Part shown: positions 14,901 through 29,948 of the stretch, one piece after another
Layout of the letters: every line of letters begins with the position of its first letter
Position numbering within the stretch: the first letter of the stretch is position 1
Assembly: GCA_029706075.1 (NCBI GenBank)
Contig: JAINUG010000047.1
Coordinates: forward strand, 2,984,675 to 3,048,674
From: Aldrovandia affinis
Lineage: Eukaryota; Chordata; Actinopteri; Notacanthiformes; Halosauridae
Direction: 5' to 3'
Length of the DNA stretch: 64,000 nucleotides
The notes under the pieces: model-generated
Told to the model about the DNA's origin: nothing
Databases searched by the model: none
What the model saw: only the letters and a program-made list of their open reading frames with translations
Translations under genes and position numbers: made by a program

Positions 14901-17825
14901 CCATAATCATTTTATTATAGCAATGCTCGTCATAACACCGGCTTAGATGGAGCAGCCCTGCTCCCCAATTAAACAATCTAATTGTAGTATAAATTAACTA
15001 GCTACAGACTTCCTCACTGGCTCGGAAGGAGGAAGCCATCCAAATAACTACTCTGGAAGTCTGGAGAATTATTTGAAAATTCTGAGAGGCCAAGTAGGTC
15101 TGGTTTCAGTTACTAGATTCCAGAGGTGGCCCCTGTTCCAAGTGTGGTGGTGAATGTGTTTTCAGTTGAAGCGCTAAAGACCGGTCGACTGTTTACTATA
15201 CCTAGACAAGCTCTATCAGTGACGGTCGCCCACATGACCTATCCATGGTGTAGAAGCTTTGAGTGGATAGATTTACACCGTGACAGAGAGCTGCTGTTCT
15301 GGTAAACATGAGAGACCACGTCCTCCACAAACGGTAGCTCTAAATATAAAGGTTGTGTTCTAACTCATTCATTGTCTATAATTATAGCCTGCATTTTTTT
15401 TTTTTTTTTTTTTGGGGGGGGTTGTTTTTCTAGAAAAATGAAACCAGATGGCTTTTTTGTCTTTTTTCTTCAATCAATAAAACACCAGATTAGAGCAACA
15501 TGTGGTACAACATTTCAAACGTGCAATATGAATTTTGATTCCAAAGTGTGTACTAAGTCCTACATTAATACTGAAACCCTTTGGTTTACTGTTGGTGTGC
15601 AAAAACAATAGGGAACAAGTAACAATATAGCCTATACAAGGGCACACAATCAGTAAGTTTTAGAGGGAAAAGAACACCAGCAATAGGGCACTATTATTGG
15701 GGCACACACAACATGGTGTTCCTGTATATTTTTAATAATGCATTCCAAAGTATATTTATTCATTAAGTACGTTTATTAATAATATAGATACAACACCAGA
15801 ACATTTTTGGTTGTGTTATTCTTGTTTTAATCAGTGCATAACAAGAAAAACATTCTTGACAAGAGACATGCATCACAGCCAACGATGCTATCCATATCAA
15901 CAGTTCAACAGGCTAAAAATAAGCAATAATGAGACCTGAAAAATGTATTAGAGTCGAGAAACCTCTTTTGTGACAGAGCTAACATAGGGCAAGGTGTGGA
16001 ATGATGTAGAGATTGTTGCTATTGTTTGTTGCCTTGCCATTTCTTGTTATTGCTATTACAATGGCCTAACTAAAGTACCTTAATATATTGCACATTTCCC
16101 ATGAGGCTAATTCAAATGGATTACTAAAGGTTAAACAGCTACTAAGATTTAGTTAGTAATAATCTGTTAGTTAGCAACAATAAGCAACAATCAGCAGGAG
16201 ATACCTCACCAATGGAGTTCCATCCTTAACAAACAATGGCAACTGTTGGTTCTATTTAATCTAACTTTGGAAATCTATTTTTTCATTTTCTACTTCATTC
16301 AATTTTTTGATAATACAGTCCCTGGGGTAGTATTACAACATGCTGCTATACCATAAAGCATGGGCCTAATTTGGAGCACTCTTTAAAATCTTGCTTTTAT
16401 GTGGATAGTAGAATCCTGAAGTGACACATGTCAGTAGCACAGGAAGGGTTTGGTTCTGTGGCAGACTGACCCCCAAATCCAAACCTTTGATGTGCCAGTG
16501 TTTCGGAACTCCCTGAACCTTTGTTCTTCTTGCTTTTCACATGCCAGAGTCGTTTGTTTCCACTTGAACATTCAGTTTCACTGCAGGGCAGAAACAAACT
16601 GAATTCAAATCAGATACAAATATCCTGCCTTCCCTTTCATTGTGTCTGATCCAGATGCCTTGCACAGCTCCTGTCCCTAGCAAGTGGAATAAACCACTCA
16701 AGTCTGAAATCCTGTTTGCTCTTTGTGTTTGCATAAAGTTTTGAATGTTTTTTTTTTTTTACCTGTAGTAATGGGAGGGGTGCTTTAAATAAAGCATAAC
16801 CCCTATTGTGCTTTGTAGAGAAAAGGGAACACTGACAGTGACAGTGATGAATGATTAGTACAATCTGGGTTAATGTTGCTGCTCCCCACCCCCTCCCCCC
16901 CAATAACTTTTAAATACATATTACCTAATTTTCTCTGTTGGAAATGTGTCAGTAATCGTCCAGTAATGTGCTCGAAAGTCGCATATACTTAGATTTGATG
17001 ACGTAAATATGTAGCAGCCTACCAAAAGGTGTCAGAATAAGTGTCACCTCTCCCCTACCCCGAACGTCTGACTATGCTGTTTACCTTGAGATTTTAATGG
17101 CATATTGTTATACATTTTGCTTGATATTCGCTGATGGGGGCCATGGGGGGCCTTTCACTCACTCACTCCTTCACTCAGTAGTACAGAACTCTGCATTGTC
17201 TCAGCAAAGCCCTTGGGAAGAATGGAACAAAAGAAAACCATCTGATGCATGTAAAGACCGCCGTGTCTATCCCTCTCACAAAGAATCAAAGCAGAGCCTA
17301 TTTTAAGGGGTCTGAGAGCACCCCTATAGCGGCAGTTATGTGCGTGTGGTGCGTGGTTGAAATAGCTCTGAGAGTGCTGCGTCGGCCCACCTGCACACAC
17401 TGGCCTTTCAGCAGGGACTCTGAAGCTAGATAGGGGACACAGAGGCACTGAGCGCTGCAGATCGTGCTCCTCTCCACACAGTAAACCTTTTAACATGGCC
17501 AGGCACCAGTGGTTTTGCCAGCATTAAAAAGCTGCCTTCACCCTCAGGTCAAGAGTGTGCTACCATTCACATTGCATCAGGCAAAGCTGCCCTGCACCCT
17601 CTCGTGCATTTTATACACTTGCATTGTATTGTAGTGTATTACAACCTTTTGATTTTTAAATGTGTTGCAAACAGTCTCCCCTGGGCCCGGATAGTGAGCT
17701 ATAATGCAATGAAACCAACAGATTAATTAAATGAATACAATAGGTACAAACAAAATTCCACTTTTGTACATTCTTCAGACCTAAACAAGATGAGAAAAAA
17801 TAAATTTGAAGCCATTGCATTTTTC

Positions 17826-17874
<49 letters not shown>

Positions 17875-20800
17875 GGAAGCGCATGCTCCTGAATCGTGAT
17901 GGCCGTGCATTAGTTCGAATTGCAAGGCTAAACAGGCGAGCAACTCAAAATCAATTGACTGCAATTCAATCAAGGGTGTGAGCAAGCAGTTTAATCAAGA
18001 ACAGTCTGTCGAGACCTCTACATAACATTACATACCATAGTCATATCATATTGGTGTTTCCACCTTTTTGGCCAATACCTATATAAATATATATTATTAC
18101 AACAGCATAAATTAAAAGTGCAAGTGCAGGAAATGCAGGGACTGTTTTCGATATGTTATAGAGGAGTCAGAGAATGTTAGAAGCTGTGAGAAAAACCTCA
18201 GCTAAATAGAATACTGGCAGCTAAGTACAAAACCTTTTCAAACACAACACCTTAGATTTACCAGCTGTTTACAATGCACACCAGCACGGAGGCAGTGATA
18301 AACTAGATTTAGGGTGGACCCTTTTCACACTGAAGGGAAGACACTGTAGCTCAAAAACTATGGCAAGCCGACAAAACAACAGCTTTTTCTGCCATGGGAT
18401 GAATGCCTCTTGATTCAGATCTACAAATGCTATACATACCCTTACCAGCACAAACACAAAATGGATGCTAGTACCAAATTAACTTGAGGAGGATAAAGCT
18501 GAAATGAGTTGCAATTACGTACAAAGTTTTAACTCAAGTATACAGGCACTATATACGCATATGGTGTTCTCTTTCATTAAGTTTTGACTAACTAATGAGG
18601 CTATTATAAGTAGTACTAAATTACCAAATAGCACATATAGAAATAATTAATAGAAAAACGAATGAGTTAGGCAAAAAAATAGTTTTTATCTAAAAATGTA
18701 TTTATTCTTTAAATATCCCTTAGGGGTGAGGGTACTCCAGGTCTTGGAAACCAGTGAGCTGACACATTTTGCCGTTTAATCTTTGCCTCTACAATGTGCA
18801 TCATTCTGTGTCCTATGCACCTTTCTCATCGTTATCTGACTTACTTAAGATGAGGCTGCTCCATTTAAAAACTTGGCTGCTAAAAAATAATCTAATTGAT
18901 TTCTCCCCTCCTGAAAAGGTGTCAAACATTTTAAAAAGTGTAAAACAACAGACTTCACATGTGTCCAGGTTGTGTGGTGTAAAGGTTGTCTTAACCAATT
19001 TATTTTATTTTATTGGTTTATTTGTACAGGGACAATGCACATTAATTAACATAATGAAGTCTCAGAGTCAAATGTTCATAATTTTAGGCATCTATGAGCG
19101 ATCTCAAGTCATGTATTAAAACAAGATATGAAATTCACAGGTTGTGCACAAAACAAAACGACACCGTAATTTAAAGAACCCATCAACAAGACGTTTCAAA
19201 AGAAGCACTGTGCAGTGTGCAAGCAAGAGACTGACAAGGAATTATAGCCTTCTGATCCTATTAATAGCAGTGTGTTGGGCAAAAAAAAAAAAAAATAGCT
19301 TGGTAATAATAGTTTCAAGAGTTATTTTGTATACTGAAATGCTTATTACAAGGGCCCATCCCTGCCATACACTCGTAATCTTACACTGTCCTTGGAGCTC
19401 AGAGTCGATGAGGGTACGTTATTCTGTGTTGCAGCTGTTTTTGTGTTTGTTTGAGATGGTAAAAGCAGACTGCAGCCTGCAGGGGAGGGAATGTGGTTTT
19501 CAGCAATGAAAACACTGTAATTGTGCTCCCTGCCTCAGAGGTCCATGGAGGATGTCCATGCCAAGAGATCACAAAAATAACCAACCCCAAGGGAACGAAC
19601 ACCCACAAAGTGTGGGATTAGACAAACGTTGCTTCTACATTTGGGAGCATGAAGGAATGTAGCATAGAACCGGTCTTTTGAGATGGGACTCCGCAATAAG
19701 AACAATGAGATCCACAACAATTATGACAAACATCAGTAAGGTGCTTTGTCTATATTTGACCAAAAAGGAGTCTTGGGCTGCAATAACAGTCATGTGCTTT
19801 TTGCATGGTATGCAATCTGTACATTCAATTCCGTACAGATTATGGGAGCATGAGGAACAAAGACTAGCCAAGATTAAACCTCTTGACAATCTTAATGCTC
19901 AGGCCACCAAACATACAGTAGCATTAGACTTCTGATGGATCAGGCTCACAATATAATTTTTGGTATTTGCCTAATTAATTAGGCAGATATGGTAGGTGGT
20001 GCTTTAAAATAGCTACACTGTTTAAATAGACTGCAGCACTTGCGCAAGATGTAAATTTAAAACAATCTGCTATAATGGATGCAGGTGCCTGTAACGCTAG
20101 CTAAAAGAGGTCTCAAACGCCCTCAGTGTTATAGATGTCCAGGAGCAAAATCATCACCACTGATCTACAGTAGCATTCTTGCATACACTTCATAGGATCA
20201 AACAGTTCAAACAGTGCTCAAATCTAGACCCATCTTCACATTAATGTACATATTGTAAAACATCACAAATTTGAGCAGGAGAGACACTGTTGTGGTCTCA
20301 TAAACAGGAAAAAAAAAGGCTATAAAGTTCTCTAGACTTGCTTCCGTAGTGAATATGAAAATATTTACAATTATATTTTCTTATATTCCTTATTAAAGTT
20401 TTTCCATTTAAATATATACAGCTTCTGGTGTTCTCTTTTGATATGAGGTAAAGTAAAGTTTGCATAGCTACAGCTTTTATACATTTATTACTAGAGGACA
20501 TGTATATGTTTTTTTTTTAAAGAAGCATGCTGCAGGATAATTTGAACACTTGGACAATGTTTGCATAACTTAATTAATAGTATAGCTACACTTGACAGAA
20601 TATTGATATAAGCCTTGTGAAATATTTCCACCTTCCCGATACCTTTGTAGTTGACTGATGTCCAGTTGGCATGTTTGTATACAGGCCAGAACTAGAAATG
20701 TATTTTTCAGCAACAAAAAGATAATGTATAAGTATCCAGAACCTGAACTTAGCCAGTCATCATGTCAGTGCACTGAAATACATGTAAACCCAGTACACCT

Positions 20801-21272
20801 TTTCTTAATATTAGTATCTCCAACCACCTTATATCACCATCCATCCATCCTTTATTCCTTTTCTTAATATTAGTATCTCCAACCACCTTATATCATGTCT
20901 TTGACTGTGCATAATGCGGACACGGGAGAACATGCAAACTGTTAATATTCCCAAATGTGTGCCCCACCTTATATCACTTCTGCACCACAATGGGGATGGG
21001 GATAATAACAGGGTTCATCTATGTGTTCTCTGTTATAGATTTGTGCCCCAATGACTGCTCCAGGATTAGTTTACCGAACCAGAATATTTGCCCAAGCCAT
21101 TGTGTGAAAAAAGAGAACGGGCCATTCAGCCCATCGAGGCTCGTCATGTCCTAACCTAAAGAGGTACTGCATCGAGCCTGGACTTGAATAGCCCAAGTGT
21201 TTCTGCCTGTTCCAGGCATTGACAACTCTCTGTGTAAAGAAAAACTTCCTAATACTTGGGGCAGAAGCCATC

Positions 21273-21319
<47 letters not shown>

Positions 21320-24300
21320 CATTTAATTTAAAGTGCCTTTTCAGGAACCCAAGGATGCTGTACAGTATAAAAAGAGCAAAAAATAAAAGTAAAAGCATTT
21401 GACACCATTAAAAACAAGCACAAAGTCTCTCTCACCTTGATCTGCTGTTTGCGCAGCATTGCCAGCTCCCTCATGTCTCTGAAGGGCTGCAGCAGGTACT
21501 GGTAGAGCTGGGTGGTGGCCTCCACTAGCACCCCATAAGCCTCGTCCTCCTCCTGGTAGACCTCCAGCAGCTCCACCATGCTGTCCATGCCCTTGTGCTT
21601 CTCTATGAGCTGTGAGGTGGGGGTGGGGGGCACAGAGGAGCAGGGTGAGGTGACATCAGCAACCCACTTCATTCTCACGCGTATCAAAATAAGGAAACAT
21701 AGGGAATATGTATAGATCAATACACAAATTAACTCTTTACACCGTGAACTCCAACTCCGTGTCTTGGAGAGCTGCAGGGTCTGCTGATTTTCGTTGTTAC
21801 TTCTTTTTAGTCAATTAAAGCAGTTGTTACATAGTTAACTTACCTCACCTTGTTACTTGGGTATAAATGTATTGCTGATTTTAGGTAAAAACTAAAAACA
21901 GCAAACCCTGTGTCTCTCCAGGGCCAGAGCTAGCCACCATTATTCTAATATAATGCATTTACATAAGAACATAAGAACATAAGAATACATAATGACGATA
22001 ACGGGATGTTCAGCCCACCTAGGCTCATCATGTCCTAATCTAAAGAGCATCTAGCACTGCATCTAGCCTCGACTTGAATAGCCCAAGTGTTTATACCTCT
22101 ACTACCCGATTGCCAGGTCCCAGGCATTGACAACTCTCTGTGTAAAGAAAAACTTTCTAATATCTGTGCGGAATTTGCCTTTAACTAATTTCCACTTGTG
22201 GCCTCTTGTTCTGCTGACCCCACTTATCTTAAAAAATCTTTGGTAGTTCACTTTGTTAATCCCTTTTAGGAATTTAAAAACCTCAATCAAATTCCCATTT
22301 GCTCAACTTAAATAGATTGAGTGCTTTAAGTCTATCCTCATAACTTTTACCTTTCATAACAGGTATCAATTTAGTTGCCCTTATTTTAACTTTTTCAAGA
22401 GCTGCTATAGCCTTCTTACAGTGCACACAGTACTCTAAGTGAGGTCTGACAAAGGCATTATATAACATTAATATAACCTCCTTTGATTTATACTCAATAC
22501 TTTTTGCTATGTATCCCAGCATCCTGTTGGCCTTTTTCACTGCTGTAGCACACTGCTTTGATGCAGATAGGAATTGTAGATCAAAGTCTAAGTCTTTTTC
22601 AAATTTAACACCTAATTTTTATCCTCACATAAAATACTCCTGTCTTATGTTTTTATTTCCCACATGCATAACTTTACATTTAGCAATATTAAATGTAATC
22701 TGCCACGTTTCTGCCCATTCTTGAAGTTTAGTATCATCTGCAAATGTAACTATTTTGCTACTAAAGTCCCTAGATCATTTATATAAATAAGGAAGAGCAG
22801 AGGTCCCAGCGCCAATCCCTGCGGGACACCACTGCCCACAGCACCTAGGTCAGATACGGCCCCACCTACTGTTACTCTTTGTATTCACCCTTGCAGCCAA
22901 TTATGAACCCACTCTGAAACAACTCCTGGAATTCCTACTGAATTCATTTGAACAATGAGCCTCTCATGTGGTATCTTGTCAAATGCTTTTTGAAAGTTCA
23001 AATATATAATATCATAAGCCTGGTTCAGGTCAACACACCTTTAATCAGCTTGGATAAATTACAAGAAGAAACAACCTTGAACATTGTTTTCACAAGTGCG
23101 GCAAAATTAGGAATGTGAATTGCAAACATGGGAAAATGCAAGTTTTGCATGAAAATAAGTTTTGGCCCACCAGGGGGATTGCACTGTAACAATCCTGTCC
23201 TCAGAGAGGTTATCACAGATACGTTTCTGCAATGTCTTCTTTTTTAAATTTTATTTTTATACATTTGTTTCAGATTTTTTCTTGTTTTTCTCCCAATCAG
23301 CTTGGGCTGACGACCAGGGCCGGTCTGGTAGAGACGCAGGTTTCGAACCGCGTCCCTGACAAGCAGCGCACACCACACAGGACCAGCCAAAGTGTGGTGC
23401 GTTAGATCGCTACGCTATCCGCTAGCCCCGTTTCTGCAATGTCTTTAACACCGCTTCATAATATGCTTATTTTATGGAAGGTAATGCGTGGTGCATGTCT
23501 GAGCAAAGAAGACAATCTGAGCAGTTTTAAAAAGCTGTGTAAGGAAACAGAAAACTTCTAAACTTGAAACAATTAATTTTAAAACATCACTATTGTACAA
23601 GCCAAACAAAAGGAAATCCAATCGAAATCTAAACCAAGGGGACAGACACTGCTGTGGTCCCTCACCTCTGTGTCGATCTCCTAGCAACTTGGCCCATACA
23701 AAGCTTCCATGCAAGAGGTGAAATTACCTGAGCAAATAGGAAATGGAGCTTGGGGTAATGTGGTCCTACTGTACCGCAGATTGAGACTATGATGGAAACC
23801 ATCTTCATTACCCATTCTTCATTGTTTTTCCAATGATCTTTTATAGGCCTATGGCCAGCACACTAAAACTTAACAGAATGTTGCTCAATGTGTATTTTTT
23901 TTATGACCTTCCTCCAGCATAAATAGCAACATGATGAGAGGTTGTTATTTTCCAGTTACAACTATGGTTGCTTTGTTTCAGACCTGCAGTAAGCATTTCA
24001 CTTAGAAGTGTCTTGTGGTACCATGGTGCACTGCCAGGCCTTTAAAAGACCCTACCAGGCAAGAGTCAACACATTTTTAAAACCGAAAGATTTGCCATTT
24101 TTCATTTAAATAGTACATTTTACACATTATTTTTCTTCTTTTGTCTTCTGTATATTTTAGGACATGCATTGACTTAGATCATAGTCACAGACAAACAAGG
24201 TAATTTTGTGTTTTATCAGCACATTTTGTCATTGGCTGGACATTTAAAGATATGCTAAACAATTTGATGTTATCACGTGGGGCGACTTCCTAAACAAACA

Positions 24301-27300
24301 TGCTGGAACGCATACAAACTGCAATCCATCCATTAGCCACACCGGCCACTGGTGCTAGTTGTTCTTGTCCACCGACTAGTTTGTTAGAAGAAGAAAAAGC
24401 AAAAAATAACACTTGCGATCTATGGAACCTAAAAGCAAAAAACTAAACATTGCACACAAAAGGTACTTAGACAGATGTAGAAAATGGGTAAACAGTGAAG
24501 AGGCATTTTCGAGATAAGACCTGAAAGTGGGTCAGCTTCTTAGCCCCGATCCGAAGATGGCATCTTAATTTCCTCCGTGGCAAGTGAGCAAGGTGGGTTA
24601 GCATTTGCTAGGATAGCTATGACCTGTAGCAAGCCTAACTCGCCACGTTTCTACAGTTGCAATGGCTATGACCAAACATTGGCTGATGGGCACACTTGCC
24701 ACAGTTGATCAGGTCTAGCTATGGTAGATTGTATGGGTCCACAAATTAGTGAATGCCTAAATACTAGGGGTGTAACGGTACACGTATTCATACCGAACCG
24801 TTCGGTACAGGACTTTCGGTTTGGTACGCGCTATGAACCGAACAAAGGCAATCTTGCTTTAACCACTTTTTTATATCTATGGCACACCACTGAAACAGAG
24901 AGATCAATTTAGCACAACCTAGCTCCGTAGTCAGTATGGCGAATGCAAATGAGAAGCCAGAGCTTGAAGATCCTCCCATATCATTCAATCTCCTGTTTCC
25001 CAGTGAACTATAGTAGCAATGCACAAAGACAGGTGGATCGGACGAATGCAGCGTGTCGGCATTGTTCAACTGAGACTGGGTATGCCGCTGGCAGTACGTC
25101 GAACTTGATTACTCATTTGAGACGAATGTGACTATCACTGGTACAAGAAAAAAAACAGAGTGCAAACCCTGCTCCCCATTGCATTTAAGCAGCCTCTCGC
25201 TGATAATTCACACCCAGCCAAAGCAATAAAAAAACACTGCAGGTGTATTTATAGCAGCGGATCTGCGACCATACTCCATTGTCGAGAACATGGGTTTTAG
25301 GCATATGTTGAAAGCAGTGGCGGGCCGTGCATTTCACACCTAGGCCTTCAGTAGTGCTCTGCCCAATGGCGTAGCGCAGTAACGTAACGCTGCCCAACCT
25401 TTCACCGTTCACCGGTTTCATTTTCTGCGGACCGGGGGGTGGGGGTTACACGCGACAAAAAGCTGAGACCAGTTTATTTATTTCACGGCCCGGGGGTAGC
25501 ACCCCACGCTACGCCTATGGCTCCGTCTGAATCGATCCACCCCTCAATAACTATTTTATGGCTATAAAAACCATCTTATTCTTATTATGCAGAAATGCAG
25601 TATAGGGTGGGGATAGGGACAGGACATAACAGAGGAAGACGGGGGGGGTCACTGTCCCCTCTCACAGACCCAGGCCTGCCTCATCACAGCGGGTGAGAAT
25701 CTGTGCTTACAGAAAGACAACTCACTGCTGCCACCAGAGAGACACGGTTCTCTTCTCACCGCGAGACCGGATCGGCAGAAACAGAACCAGCCTGTGTTCA
25801 GTGTGGGATAGTTATGCTATCTATAACATTTTGTAATGCAGCCTGCCGTGCCATGTTATTATCTGCCTTGCATGCTGGCTAGCTTGTTATTAAAAATGGA
25901 ATGATACAAAGTTAATGTTAAAGACTAAGGTGGTTAGCTATAATAAGTTAGCCACTTCATTAAATCATACAAACACACTGATCATAATAAGAAAAAAGCT
26001 GACCTGTTTTATGATCGCTATTTTTATTCGAGTCACAGCTCATGTTTATTACATAAACTTAGCTGGTTAGATAGCTAGCTAAACAAGATCGTAACATGAA
26101 ACATCAATAATAACCTCATAAAATTGCAATATTATTTAGGAAAATAGCAACATTTTACTCACCAAAAATCCTTATTATTTGTACACAAAATCCATCCTCC
26201 TTTCTTTCTATCGCCATCGAAGCTAATGCTGAAAGTCGAGCCTGCCTTGTCGTATTTCTGGCATAAGTTTTAATTCGCTTTAGGCTGAAAATGTCCGCTC
26301 AAATGTCTGAATCACAGACTGATGTTAATTATATTTTGTCCATGAATACTTATTAAATAATTCCAAATGGTCTGTCCGCTTCCTTTCATAGCTTTTCCCT
26401 GGCTGCGCTCCTTCCAGACGTGTATTTTCATATTAAAGCATTTAACCAATCACATTACATCATAGTCAGACACTCTCTGACTATCCAATCAAAGGGTGTG
26501 AATACGCTGACGTACCTAGGCCTTCTAGAAGGCCTTGGTGTCTCCAACTCAAAATTTGATTGGTTGAAGCAACAGTTTGATCAACACTTATTTTATGCTA
26601 CAGGGCCTTCAGAATTGATTGTGAAGGCCTCCAGGCAGATTTCTTTGACCGTGGCAACAAATGATGGCTGAAATGTGATTGGTTAAATGCTTTAATATGA
26701 AAATACACGTCTGGATGCAGCGCAACCAGGGGAAAAGCTATGAAAGGAAGCGGACAGACCATTTGGAATTATTTAATAAGTATTCATGGACAAAATATAA
26801 TTAACATCAGTCTGTGATTCAGATATTTTTTAGGCCAGCAGAGAAGGCCTTGCAGGCCCTGACGGCCCACCACTGGTTGAAAGTGATTGAGCCCTGCTAC
26901 GAAGTTCCCTTTCGTCCGCATTTCAATACTTTGTTCAGTAAATTATGGCCAATTAGCCACTCTTCACAAAGTTCATAATAAATGAAAAGCAATTTTGTGT
27001 TTTGCATTTCTTTTTTTCTATCAGCAATGAATGCCTAATCTGACAGCTTGCACCATACAGAAAATTGTCCTCGTGCCCATGCATAACCTTTGTAGGATTG
27101 GCAAACTGCTTACCATCTGACAGAGATTACGACTACATTTGAACTTTCATACTCACCCTCCAAAAAGAAAATAAAAGCCATGACAGCCGATTTGCCAAGG
27201 GCTTCTAATACTGAGCTGCTGATTCAGTAGCTGGCAGACATAAGATTACTGCTGCAGACTGCAAAACATGGCAAAATGTAGGCCTTGTCTTTCTCAAAAA

Positions 27301-29905
27301 CTAAAGCAATAGCATGCAAGTTGCTTTTCAGGACATCAAAGAATCATCAGACACAAAACAGCTGGAAGAAGGAAAATAAAGTGGTCGTCAAGTAGTGGCA
27401 AAATAACATGAGACCTGTGGGACTGAGTGAAGATGATGAAGTTGAGCATTCAATCCACTTTCTCCCTAATAACCTAGATCTCTGTTCTTGAGATCAAATG
27501 TATCCACAGAATTAATAGTAAAACACAAGGCACACCCTGTTTTAAACTTCGCTAGAATAAATAAAAGGATATTCCTCAATGAAGGAATCGCTCAGATGGG
27601 AGAAAATTTGGGGTCATTGTTGTAAATTCTCTATGAGTGTTCCATGACTTAAAAGAGCACTTCCCTCTCCCAGGTGTCCTGAATCGAAGGCTGAGATCTG
27701 TCCTATACGTTTATGGGGTTCCCTGGAACTCAAAGTTTGACACTCACCCTTTGGCTGACTGGATTAACACAAAACATGTTTGGAGCAATTAAATTCATAT
27801 ATGGATGTCTCTTGGCAAATACTCCTACAGCTCTTTGCCAGAAACTTTAATATGAGAAACATTTATATGTGAAGTGGAACAATTTGAAATTAAATAATAA
27901 TAATATATGCCATTTATCCAAAGCGACTTACAGTAGTGAATGCATAAATTTTTCAGTATATGTGGTCCCAGTGGGGATTGAACCCACAACCTAAGCGTTG
28001 CTAACGCCATGCACCTACCAACTGAGCCACAGAAAACCTAATAAAAATTAGAAAATAATTTGGGGTAGTACTCATTCAATTGGAAAATAATTTATGCACA
28101 ATATATATTGTACATGAAATAAAAAAATAAAAAAAGGCTTGTGATCCAATGCATTTGTGTGATAGGAACATATTAATATATGCTTTGGGAGTAGGGGTGT
28201 GACGGTATACCGGTATGACGGTATACCACAATATTAAAATATGAAATAGCACGATCATAAACTTAACATAATACTGTGATAGTAAATCACGTGGCAAAAG
28301 CTATTATCACGCGTGGAAAAAACTATTTAAACCATTACCCTATTAAAATGTCTAAATAACCCATATTAAGTAATATAACACTGCTAATGTAATTTAATCC
28401 CACCACCTCTTTGGCTGTTCTTGCATTTTGTTTTGTTTACAACGCAATTGTGCACGTGCAGACAGCTCCCTCACATTTCCCATACCTGGTAGGTAGCGGT
28501 TATTAGCTAGCTAGCTACACGGCATAAATTCCCGTTTGCAACACTGATTCCGATGCCGAGGTGGTCTGTATATTATTTGTACCTTTGTTTGATAAGTAAA
28601 ATGTTCACCACAGAAAAAACTCAATGTATCTGTCAAAAAACATTCCTCATCTAATATGAATTCAAAATGAAGTTCAGTGTAAATGATTTTCCTCCTTTGC
28701 ATTGACAATCACAAACATATGTAATTCATCATTTGATGCGTACAGCAAAAAAGAGCATATTCACATGTGCACCATTGTCCAACTTATAATGAATAAACTA
28801 ATTGACCAGGTCTGACTATCTTCGAAACACTTAGGCTAGATCAGACCGCAAAACATCTCACAATGTGAAAATTAACATTAAAAACCACAGTAAAATGAAG
28901 GTAAAAAGGAAAATTATACTGTGGTGTCCGAAACACGGACCGGGGGTTGCTTTCAGTTAGGCACGGGTTGTGTGTGCCACATACAGCACTGCAAATCCCA
29001 AAATGTAGGATAAGGCTTTTGTAAAAACCCTCTTACAAAAGACGACCGTAAATAGGCACTCCATGTCAGCTTAGAGCAGGAGATTTTGCAGTACCACCCT
29101 AATGAACAGGCATTTGCATTTGCATTTAGTTTGCCAGGTCCCATATACACTGGCCAGCCTTTTATCTGCTACTTCTGGTGCCACACGGCACATACCAGAG
29201 CGGTACAGTAAGCCATGATATCAGTTTCATAATGGGCCTGATTTTTAAGCATTCAAGCTATGCTATGGCATCTTGTCCTTATCTTGAGTTGGTCAAATTA
29301 ATTTATGCAGGTCTTTTTTTTTACTGTGTTTTTAATTCCTATACATCATTACAAGTCCAGCAGTCACTGAAATTAGTAAAGAATATTGTCTAAAAATAAA
29401 CAAGTGCAAATGAATACTGAAAGCTTAAATTCATAACTCAAAGGTAGGACAATGTTATATTGAACACACCCTTCCTGTTGACCCATTACCTGCAAGTAAT
29501 TGCTAAATGTGTATTTTATTGATCTTTTATATATTATGTAAGCATTTAATGGGTATGCCAAAATTTGTGGAAAACTAGCTTTAATTCCCAATGAATTACA
29601 AAATAACTGCATTTTGCACCTTGCACATTTGATCTGATGCAGATGAAAGACCATTTATGGTACAAACCTTTTAACTCTGAAATCGGTATCAGAGTGAACA
29701 TTAAACAATATACAGGACCAACAATAATAAATAAAATTGACACTGGAAATATCTCTTTTTTTATTAACAGAATGAGCTATCAACAACATATTGAGGACAA
29801 GCAGCAAATTCCAGCACAATATGAGCATGAATAATATTACCCACAACTAAGCGATACATCAAGCCCACCAATTCACAGTTCACCTTCAAACCGCATGCTT
29901 ATTTT

Positions 29906-29948
<43 letters not shown>

